From: Clostridia bacterium
GTDB taxonomy: Bacteria > Bacillota > Clostridia > Christensenellales > Borkfalkiaceae
Direction: 5' to 3'
Length of the DNA stretch: 6,470 bases
NCBI GenBank assembly: GCA_017631725.1
Contig: JAGBSS010000072.1
Location: 1-6,470 of the forward strand
Made by a program: the position numbers and the translations under genes. The notes beneath the pieces were generated by a model. It saw only the letters and a program-made list of their open reading frames with translations, had not been told where the DNA came from and did no database searches. Below are positions 1-5,652 of the stretch, in pieces. Within the stretch, counting starts at the first letter, position 1. Each line of letters starts with the position of its first letter.

Positions 1-2
1 AT

Positions 3-563
3 AACACAGATACATATTCCTTGCGTGAGAGAAAGTACGCTGATATTCCAAGTGAATTTGTGGCAAATGACAGCGGAATTATGCTTTTCTCGTTTGATGA
101 ACATGAAAAAGCAGATAAAATTATAATTTTAGGGGATATTTATAATCACGGACCAAGAAATCCTTTGCCAGAAGAATATTCTCCAATGCAAGTTGCAAGT
201 GCTCTTAATCAAGTGAAAAATAAACTTATCGTTTTAAAGGGTAATTGCGATAGTGTTGTAGATACTTATATTTCCGAGTTCGATTTTAACGAAAATTTGG
301 TTTTAGTAGAAAACGGAAAAAGCATATTTTTATCTCACGGGCACGTTTACAACAAAGATGCTATGCCTAAAACCAATTATAATGCAGTAATTTACGGGCA
401 TTTTCACAAAGCCTTTATTGAAAGGGTAAATGATACAATTATAGCAAATCCAGGTTCAATTTCATTGCCAAAAGATGGAATAAAAGCCTATTTAATTATA
501 GAAAATAATCAAATTATTTTAAAAAACACAAAAGGGGAACTCTTAACTAAAGAGTTAATATAA
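3..563 (+). CDS. yfcE: YfcE-like metallophosphoesterase, 5'-partial, N-terminal motif degraded
   Basis: Calcineurin-like phosphodiesterase of the YfcE/MJ0936 family, expected to be a soluble, divalent-metal-dependent enzyme hydrolysing phosphodiester or phosphomonoester model substrates; its natural substrate is not established. Counting residues from a TTG at 21, visible motifs are ILGD (36-39) followed by the YfcE hallmark YNHGPRNPLP, GNCD (74-77), SHGH (105-108), YGHFH (125-129) and NPGSISLPK (143-151). These supply most of the two-metal site. The frame is open to the window edge from base 3, and no ribosome binding site precedes the TTG, so I treat the gene as entering from the left, although 180 residues from that TTG is close to the usual ~184. 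The first motif D-x-H-G-S is not recognisable: the nearest candidates are ADIPS (7-11) or FVANDSG (13-19), neither with the metal-binding His. The stop is 4 bp before the ABC transporter, implying an operon. Confidence 0.85.
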   Translation, partial: NTDTYSLRERKYADIPSEFVANDSGIMLFSFDEHEKADKIIILGDIYNHGPRNPLPEEYSPMQVASALNQVKNKLIVLKGNCDSVVDTYISEFDFNENLVLVENGKSIFLSHGHVYNKDAMPKTNYNAVIYGHFHKAFIERVNDTIIANPGSISLPKDGIKAYLIIENNQIILKNTKGELLTKELI

Positions 564-567
564 ATTT
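531..567 (+). promoter_or_regulatory. Hairpin between an SD-like sequence and the ABC transporter start
   Basis: AACTCTT (538-544) and AAGAGTT (550-556) form a perfect 7-bp inverted repeat with a 5-nt loop at the end of the phosphoesterase gene. AAAGGGG (531-537) is the best Shine-Dalgarno-like sequence but lies 30 nt before the ATG at 568. Folding the 19-nt hairpin would leave about 11 unpaired nt between them, close to a normal spacing. No T-run follows, so it is unlikely to be a terminator. The alternative site, AAAGAG at 549-554, would be partly sequestered in the stem. The repeat is seen directly; its role is inference, and the stem is short and AT-rich. Confidence 0.4.
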
Positions 568-3393
568 ATGTTTGGCTTAAAAAATATAACCAAAATTTAC
601 GAAACCAAGGGTAATGCAACCGTTCGTGCGTTAGACGGCGTAAATATTACCCTTAAAGACAACGGATTAGTGTTTATTTTGGGTAAAAGTGGTTCAGGTA
701 AAAGCACACTTTTAAACGTTATGGGCGGGTTAGACTCTCCAGATACAGGTGAAATTATTGTAGATGGCGTTTCAAGTTTAAACTTTGACCAAGCCGATTT
801 CGATGGATACAGAAATACTTACGTTGGCTTTGTATTCCAAGAATTTAATATTTTAGATGAGTTTACCGTTGGCGAAAATATTGCGCTTGCATTAAGGCTT
901 CAAAACGTTCCTTGTTCACAAGAAAGGGTAAACGAAATTTTAAAACTTGTTGACCTTGAAGGTTTGGCTAATCGTAGCCCAAGAACACTTTCTGGTGGCC
1001 AAAAACAAAGGGTTGCCATTGCAAGGGCACTTATTAAAGACCCCAAAATTATAATGGCAGATGAGCCTACCGGTTCACTTGACTCTCAAACGGGTGAACA
1101 AGTTTTTAACACGCTAAAAAAACTTTCTAAAGAAAAACTTGTTGTTGTAGTTTCTCACGATCGTGATTTTGCAACCACTTACGGGGATAGAATTATAGAA
1201 CTTGCAGATGGTAAGGTTATATCTGACCAAGAAAGGGTTGTAGAAGACGGAGAAGTCGTCTTCAAAAACGTAAACACCTTTGAGGATACCTTAGTTATAT
1301 CAAACGGTGCATCGTTATCAGATGAAGATGCTAAAAAAATTATCGACACCATTAAGCAAATGGGTGGAGAAGCCGTTATTACCTTTGGCGAAGAAAAAAA
1401 TCAAAAGGTTAAACAGGCAATAGAATTAAAAACTGAACAGGTAAAAGGTACTTTTGTAAAAAGTAAGCCCCTTCCAGAACTTTCTGCCGAAAAGGAAAAG
1501 AAAGAGTTTGTTAAATCTAAACTTCCACTTTCTCACGCATTAAAAATGGGAACAAGTGGCTTTAAACGTAAACCTATACGTTTTGCATTTACCGTATTTT
1601 TATCGGTAATAGCATTTATGTTATTTGGCGTTATGTCCACACTTATGTTCTACACTCCAGCATATTCCGTTTCTCGTGCTCTTCAAGAAAAAAATTACAA
1701 AAACGTTGTAATGAGCAAAAGTTACGACTATATAGAACGTTCTATTACCGTTAAAACAGACGGAACGGCGATAATAGAAGGAGATTATAAAGAATCTGCA
1801 AAAGCACTTTTTGGAAGTAGCGAAATTGAAGAATTAAATAAAAACGATTTAGGTCTTAATTTTGCAGGTATATATACCTTATCAAACCCTGATAAAGATG
1901 CAAGAAAACTTCCGCTTCAAGGCATACAAATTAAAAGTGAAAACACCGCTTACTTTAAAATAAGGGAAATGACAGGTTTTTCCGATTGCGGTCACGACTA
2001 TTTAATTAATAGCGGTGCACAAATTTTGCACGGTCGTTATCCTAACGCAAAAACTGCCGGTATGGAATATGAAGAAGTTGCCGTTCCAGAATACGTTTAC
2101 GAACTTTACAAATCATCTTCCGATTCTATTGTAGATTACGAAACGTTTATAGACCACACGATTATAATAGTTCAAACCACAAGTGGTGGAAAATATCAAT
2201 TAAAACCAACGGGAATTTATAGAATTTCCGATTTAAGGAAATATGAAAAAGTAAAAGACTCTTCTACCGAAGAATATGACGAAATGCTTGTAAGCGAGAT
2301 ATCTGCATTACTATTTGAACTTTACGAAACGTTAGAATATAGTTTAGATACCGTTTTATTTACCGCACCAGATTTTTACGATACCCATAAAGGCGAAATT
2401 GCCGCTCAAGGCTATGGCGATTTAAAATCACTTGTGGCAAATAGAATCTCTATTAGTAAAAATATGCCAACCGAATTAGGGGTTAGTTTATCTTTCTATA
2501 CAGAGTCTATTATAAAATACGTGCCAGAAAGGTTTAGTTTCTATAACGTTTATGGAGAATCAAAAACCTATGCTCCAAACAATAGCGAAATTTGGTTACC
2601 AAAAACCATTTACGATAATTACGTTAAAGAGTTGGGTTCGGCAGCTGAGTTAGAAAATAGGCCTATGTACGTATTAAACAAAAATGCCGAAATAGTTATG
2701 CTTAATTTAGCCGGCTATTATGAAGTATCCGGTCGCCAAGTTTCTTCTAGATATTTAGTCACAGATGAGTTTTTATATGCCAACGCAAACGTAGAAGTAA
2801 GTAGACAAAATTACGTTATTTCTACCTATACACCAACGGCAGATGCTAAATATAACTATGTTGCAACCATTTCAAATAACACCGTTTCAGAAGTAAATTA
2901 TATTCTCCAAAAAAGGGGAGACGTGTTTATGGAAATGGAAAATACCGTTTACGATAAACTTTATCGTGGGGATATGATTTCCTCACTTAACTCCCTTAAA
3001 AAGATATTCTTGGCTGCAGGTTTAGGTCTTGGCGTTTTAGCAGCGTTAATGCTTTATAACTTTATATCCGTTTCAATTGCAACAAAGAGAAAGGAAATGG
3101 GTATTTTAAGGGCTGTAGGTGCAGGCAGAAGAGACGTGTTTAGAATTTTCTTTACAGAATCGGTTGTGTTAGCATTTATTTGCTTTATTATAGCATCTAT
3201 TTTAGCGGGCATAGGCGGTGTAATTTTAAACAACGTACTGTATGGTATATTTGAACTACAGGTAGTTCAGTACACTATTAAAAACATACTTTTAATATGT
3301 GTAATATCCTTTGGAATTTCCCTTGCCGCAACGGTATTGCCCGTTATGGCAGAAGCAAAGAAATCTCCTGTAGAAAGTATTAGACAACTTTAA
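568..3393 (+). CDS. Fused ABC ATPase/FtsX-type permease with large extracellular domain
   Basis: Single-chain half-transporter of the MacB/LolE/FtsX (type VII, mechanotransmission) class, probably working as a homodimer in the cytoplasmic membrane. The N-terminal ATPase has every key element: Walker [10 protein letters not shown] (39-47), Q-loop Gln 91, signature LSGGQ (141-145), Walker B IIMADE (161-166), D-loop SLD (170-172) and switch His 197. A linker of about 100 residues (225-335) follows, then TM1 (about 339-362), a roughly 445-residue extracytoplasmic domain, and three C-terminal TM segments (about 814-838, 866-888, 905-928). The cytoplasmic loop after TM2 carries the FtsX-family signature [18 protein letters not shown] (841-858), and the protein ends with the typical SPVESIRQL. 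At 941 residues it is much longer than MacB (about 650), mainly through the ectodomain. Members export peptides or lipoproteins, sense antimicrobial peptides or drive cell-wall hydrolases; the substrate here cannot be told. No MacA-like partner is visible. It starts 4 bp after the phosphoesterase with a weak ribosome binding site, suggesting coupled translation. Confidence 0.93.
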   Translation: MFGLKNITKIYETKGNATVRALDGVNITLKDNGLVFILGKSGSGKSTLLNVMGGLDSPDTGEIIVDGVSSLNFDQADFDGYRNTYVGFVFQEFNILDEFTVGENIALALRLQNVPCSQERVNEILKLVDLEGLANRSPRTLSGGQKQRVAIARALIKDPKIIMADEPTGSLDSQTGEQVFNTLKKLSKEKLVVVVSHDRDFATTYGDRIIELADGKVISDQERVVEDGEVVFKNVNTFEDTLVISNGASLSDEDAKKIIDTIKQMGGEAVITFGEEKNQKVKQAIELKTEQVKGTFVKSKPLPELSAEKEKKEFVKSKLPLSHALKMGTSGFKRKPIRFAFTVFLSVIAFMLFGVMSTLMFYTPAYSVSRALQEKNYKNVVMSKSYDYIERSITVKTDGTAIIEGDYKESAKALFGSSEIEELNKNDLGLNFAGIYTLSNPDKDARKLPLQGIQIKSENTAYFKIREMTGFSDCGHDYLINSGAQILHGRYPNAKTAGMEYEEVAVPEYVYELYKSSSDSIVDYETFIDHTIIIVQTTSGGKYQLKPTGIYRISDLRKYEKVKDSSTEEYDEMLVSEISALLFELYETLEYSLDTVLFTAPDFYDTHKGEIAAQGYGDLKSLVANRISISKNMPTELGVSLSFYTESIIKYVPERFSFYNVYGESKTYAPNNSEIWLPKTIYDNYVKELGSAAELENRPMYVLNKNAEIVMLNLAGYYEVSGRQVSSRYLVTDEFLYANANVEVSRQNYVISTYTPTADAKYNYVATISNNTVSEVNYILQKRGDVFMEMENTVYDKLYRGDMISSLNSLKKIFLAAGLGLGVLAALMLYNFISVSIATKRKEMGILRAVGAGRRDVFRIFFTESVVLAFICFIIASILAGIGGVILNNVLYGIFELQVVQYTIKNILLICVISFGISLAATVLPVMAEAKKSPVESIRQL

Positions 3394-3398
3394 TATAA

Positions 3399-3433
3399 TT
3401 AAAGCCCGCATTTTGGCGGGCTTTAAATTTTTA
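3399..3433. terminator. Bidirectional rho-independent terminator between convergent genes
   Basis: TTAAAGCCCGC (3399-3409) pairs perfectly with GCGGGCTTTAA (3416-3426) around a 6-nt loop ATTTTG. The GC core is flanked by A/T tracts on both sides: TTTTTATT follows on the + strand, and an AT-rich stretch follows on the - strand. It lies 5 bp after the ABC transporter stop (3393) and 7 bp beyond the end of the convergent regulator gene (3434), so it probably ends both transcripts. It is the only strongly GC-rich stem in an AT-rich context. Confidence 0.9.
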
Positions 3434-4204
3434 TTAATTAAATTCGGGGCAAATTAGTTTACATTTGCTCTTTTTTAATGCCTCTAAAATCTCTTTAGGT
3501 GGCAATTTTTCCGTTACTAAATAATCAACGTCGTCAAAGGTAAAGTCGGTACACATATATATCTTTTTAAATTTAGCCGAATCGCATAAAACGGCAAGTT
3601 CTGCCGAGTTTTTTCGCATTTGTTGTTTTAATTTTGCTTGCTCTATGCTTGAATCGGTAAAACCTGCATTTACGTCTATTCCCATACAACTTACAAGGGT
3701 TATGTCTGCGTGAATTCTTGAAACGTATTCAATGGTGTCAGTTCCCATTATAGAGTTAGAGTGGTTTTGTATAAGCCCCCCTGCAATATAAATTTTAACT
3801 GAATTGGTGCTTGAAAGTAAAAGTGCGTTTCTAAGTCCCGTTGTAGTCACGGTTAGATACTTAAAGTTGTTTAAAAAGGGTATTACAGCCCCCGTGGTAG
3901 AAGAAGAATCTAAAAAAATCGTCTGCCCATTTTTAATAAGACCAGATGCTAAAAGAGCAATGGTTTTTTTAGCAGAAGTGTTTGCGTTTTCCCTTAAAGC
4001 AAAGGCAGATTCTTCACCAGCAGGGGAAAAGAGCATTGCGCCCCCGTGTGAACGTTTTATTAAACCTTGGCTTTCCATAATTCTTAAATCTCGCCTAATT
4101 GTAGCACCGGAAACAAAAAGTTCTTCAGTTAATTCTTCTACTTTAACCGATTTTTTCTTTTTTAAAAGTTCTAAAATCTCTTGTTGGCGTTCTAACGCAA
4201 GCAT
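3434..4204 (-). CDS. DeoR/GlpR-family transcriptional regulator
   Basis: DNA-binding repressor or activator of the DeoR/GlpR family; 256 residues is the usual length. The N-terminus (1-57) is the winged helix-turn-helix with the family signature: RQQEILELL, then VEELTEELFVSGATIRRDLRIME (22-44) and GLIKRSHGGA (47-56). The C-terminal DeoRC sugar-phosphate-sensing fold has IFLDSSSTT (96-104, phosphate-binding loop), VTTTGLRNA (119-127), IAGG (140-143), G-x-x-x-x-x-G-x-T-D (175-184), E188 with K193, and LCDSAKF (206-212). Such proteins normally bind a phosphorylated sugar or polyol intermediate. The ATG at 4204-4202 is chosen because GGGAG (complement of 4215-4219) lies 10 nt upstream and the HTH begins at once. 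It is divergent from the dehydrogenase-E2 operon, so that operon and its own gene are the likely targets (inference). The effector cannot be named from sequence. Confidence 0.93.
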   Translation of the reverse strand: MLALERQQEILELLKKKKSVKVEELTEELFVSGATIRRDLRIMESQGLIKRSHGGAMLFSPAGEESAFALRENANTSAKKTIALLASGLIKNGQTIFLDSSSTTGAVIPFLNNFKYLTVTTTGLRNALLLSSTNSVKIYIAGGLIQNHSNSIMGTDTIEYVSRIHADITLVSCMGIDVNAGFTDSSIEQAKLKQQMRKNSAELAVLCDSAKFKKIYMCTDFTFDDVDYLVTEKLPPKEILEALKKSKCKLICPEFN

Positions 4205-4236
4205 TGTATATTCTCTCCCTATAAAATATGATTATT

Positions 4237-4297
4237 TGTTTTCATTTGTGATTATATTTTATCATAAAAAAAATTATTTGACAAGTTAATGAAAACA
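4237..4297. repeat. Widely spaced 10-bp inverted repeat in the divergent control region
   Basis: TGTTTTCATT (4237-4246) has its exact reverse complement AATGAAAACA at 4288-4297, with 41 bp between. The arm centres are 51 bp apart, close to five helical turns, so both sites face the same side of the DNA. The left arm lies just downstream of the predicted start of the regulator transcript and the right arm sits between the two -35 boxes. Candidate paired operator half-sites for the adjacent DeoR-family protein (inference). Confidence 0.45.
4256..4284 (-). promoter_or_regulatory. Predicted sigma-70/A promoter of the DeoR-family gene
   Basis: Read on the - strand: -35 TTGTCA (4284-4279, 5 of 6 consensus bases), a 17-bp spacer, and -10 TAAAAT (4261-4256, 5 of 6) preceded by TGA, giving an extended -10. 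Transcription would start near 4249, leaving a leader of about 45 nt before the ATG at 4204. An imperfect 16-bp palindrome TGATTATATTTTATCA (4249-4264) covers the -10. The elements are seen directly; activity is inferred, and the surrounding AT-richness makes chance matches more likely. Confidence 0.6.
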
Positions 4298-4305
4298 TAT
4301 TTTCA
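4290..4305. promoter_or_regulatory. Candidate operator palindrome overlapping the operon -35
   Basis: TGAAAACATATTTTCA: perfect 6-bp arms TGAAAA/TTTTCA around CATA. The right arm is exactly the predicted -35 of the dehydrogenase promoter, and the site lies between the two divergent -35 boxes, where one bound protein could block both. It overlaps the right arm of the widely spaced repeat, so the TGAAAA/TTTTCA unit occurs three times in the region. Assignment to the DeoR-family protein is inference. Confidence 0.45.
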
Positions 4306-4328
4306 AAATCATATTTATATGATATAAT
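4300..4328 (+). promoter_or_regulatory. Predicted sigma-70/A promoter of the dehydrogenase-E2 operon
   Basis: -35 TTTTCA (4300-4305, 4 of 6), a 17-bp spacer, and a perfect -10 TATAAT (4323-4328) with the extended TG at 4320-4321. Transcription should begin near 4335, giving a leader of about 30 nt that contains AAAGGAG (4347-4353), the ribosome binding site 12 nt before the ATG at 4366. The weak -35 is half of one palindrome and the spacer and TG lie inside another, which fits a promoter whose access is controlled by a bound protein. Confidence 0.7.
4308..4323. promoter_or_regulatory. Second candidate operator palindrome in the operon promoter spacer
   Basis: ATCATATTTATATGAT: perfect 7-bp arms around TT, filling most of the -35/-10 spacer and including the extended -10 TG. 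ATATGAT recurs at 4226-4232, in the regulator leader. It could be a second regulator site or a chance AT-rich palindrome; the sequence alone cannot decide. Confidence 0.35.
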
Positions 4329-4365
4329 TACTCCAACTGAAAATATAAAGGAGAAGTAGTCAAAA

Positions 4366-5622
4366 ATGAAAACTAAAGCCGTTAGACTTTATGGAAAAGA
4401 AGACTTAAGATTAGAAGAATTTGAACTTCCTGAAATTAAAGAAGATGAAATTCTTGCAAGGGTTGTATCAGACAGTATTTGTATGTCAACCTTTAAAGCA
4501 GCAGAACAAGGTGCAGACCACAAAAGGGTACCAAGTGACGTTGCAGAAAAGCCTGTTATAGTTGGGCACGAATTTTGTGGTGACATTGTAAAGGTTGGCG
4601 CAAAATGGCAAGGCAAATATAAAGAAGGTGCTAAATTTGGTATTCAACCTGCTATGAGCGGAACTGTTTACGCACCAGGCTATTCTTATCAATGGATTGG
4701 TGGCGATTCTCAATACGTTATTATTCCAAACGAAATTATGGAAAACGATAACTTAATAGAATACACAGGTGAAAGCTATTTTAAAGCATCTTTAGCAGAA
4801 CCTGTATCTTGCATTATTGCGGGCTACCACGAAAACTATCATTCAGATTACGACAACCACGCTCACATAATGGGCATTAAAGAAGGTGGCGCAGTTGCAA
4901 TTCTTGCAGGTGTTGGTCCTATGGGTCTTGGCGCAGTTGACTATGGTATTCATTGCGATAGAAAACCATCTTTAATGGTTGTAACCGATATAGACCAAGC
5001 AAGGCTTGACAGGGCAGCATCACTTTTAACAGTAGAAGATGCAGCAAAAAACGGCGTAAAACTTATTTACGTTAACACTTCTACAGTAGAAGACCCTGTT
5101 GCATACATTAAATCTTTAAATGGTGGCAAAGGATATGACGATGTGTTTGTATACGCACCTGTTTCTGCTCTCGTAGAACAAGGCGATGCACTTTTAGGCG
5201 ATGGTGGTTGCTTAAACTTCTTTGCAGGTCCATTAAAGAGCGATTTCTCTGCAAAATTTAATTTCTATGACGTTCACTATGCTTTCCACAGAATTACCGG
5301 AACAAGCGGTGGTAACACAAACGATATGAGAGAAGCATTAAAACTTGCAGGCGAAGGTAAAATTAACCCTTCTATTATGATTTCTCACGTTGGTGGTTTA
5401 GATAGCGTTATAGATACTACTTTAAATCTCCCTAACATTAAGGGTGCTAAAAAACTCGTATATACTCAAATCTCAATGCCTATGACTGCTATTGCAGACT
5501 TTGCAGAACTTGGCAAAACCGATAAGTTCTTTAAAGATTTAGCAGACATTTGCGAAAGAAACAACGGCATTTGGTCTGATGAAGCAGAAAAATACGTTTT
5601 AGCAAACGCAAAGAAAATCTAA
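4366..5622 (+). CDS. Medium-chain zinc-type alcohol/polyol dehydrogenase (sorbose-1-phosphate reductase-like)
   Basis: Cytosolic NAD(P)-dependent oxidoreductase of the MDR superfamily, interconverting a secondary alcohol or polyol and a ketone. Catalytic-zinc ligands look intact: Cys 39 (SICMST), His 68-Glu 69 (GHEF) and Glu 145 (LAEP), the Cys/His/Glu pattern of sorbitol dehydrogenases. The Rossmann fold shows GVGPMG (182-187), and Asp 208 at the end of the second strand (VVTDID) favours NAD(H) over NADP(H). The segment that usually holds the four-cysteine structural zinc loop (about 86-125) has none of these cysteines. At 418 residues it is longer than typical members (about 350), with a C-terminal extension from about 380. 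Length and neighbourhood recall SorE-type L-sorbose-1-phosphate reductases, but that is from memory and substrate is unproven. The start is fixed by AAAGGAG 12 nt upstream. It is first gene of an operon with E2, 30 bp apart, divergent from a DeoR-family regulator suited to a phosphorylated substrate. Confidence 0.88.
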   Translation: MKTKAVRLYGKEDLRLEEFELPEIKEDEILARVVSDSICMSTFKAAEQGADHKRVPSDVAEKPVIVGHEFCGDIVKVGAKWQGKYKEGAKFGIQPAMSGTVYAPGYSYQWIGGDSQYVIIPNEIMENDNLIEYTGESYFKASLAEPVSCIIAGYHENYHSDYDNHAHIMGIKEGGAVAILAGVGPMGLGAVDYGIHCDRKPSLMVVTDIDQARLDRAASLLTVEDAAKNGVKLIYVNTSTVEDPVAYIKSLNGGKGYDDVFVYAPVSALVEQGDALLGDGGCLNFFAGPLKSDFSAKFNFYDVHYAFHRITGTSGGNTNDMREALKLAGEGKINPSIMISHVGGLDSVIDTTLNLPNIKGAKKLVYTQISMPMTAIADFAELGKTDKFFKDLADICERNNGIWSDEAEKYVLANAKKI

Positions 5623-5652
5623 TTTTTAAATAAACAAAAAGGAGATATATTT

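Noticed and set aside
21..23. TTG at 21 as the true start of the phosphoesterase
   Set aside because: It gives a near-normal length, but no ribosome binding site precedes it, the frame is open to the window edge, and the residues after it do not look like the family's first strand. Kept as a possibility only.
538..556. Hairpin at the phosphoesterase-transporter junction as a terminator
   Set aside because: The stem is short, AT-rich and not followed by a T-run, and the next gene begins 11 nt later in the same direction.
568..3393. Naming the transporter macB
   Set aside because: Topology agrees, but the protein is about 290 residues longer, no MacA partner is present and the context appears Gram-positive.
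4278..4283. Perfect TTGACA as a + strand -35 box
   Set aside because: No acceptable -10 lies 15-19 bp downstream (17-bp spacing gives TTTCAA). The overlapping - strand TTGTCA has a good extended -10 at 17 bp, so the match is better explained that way.
3804..4289. 161-codon + strand open frame opposite the regulator gene
   Set aside because: It lies antisense to a well-conserved DeoR-family gene, has low-complexity Ser/Lys/Phe-rich content and no ribosome binding site, and runs into the divergent promoter region.
4205..4365. Riboswitch or small RNA in the divergent intergenic region
   Set aside because: The predicted leaders are about 45 and 30 nt, too short for a known riboswitch, and the palindromes are AT-only and sit at promoter elements rather than in the transcripts.
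4389..4713. Two overlapping 75-codon - strand open frames
   Set aside because: Both are antisense to the dehydrogenase gene, with no family resemblance or ribosome binding site.
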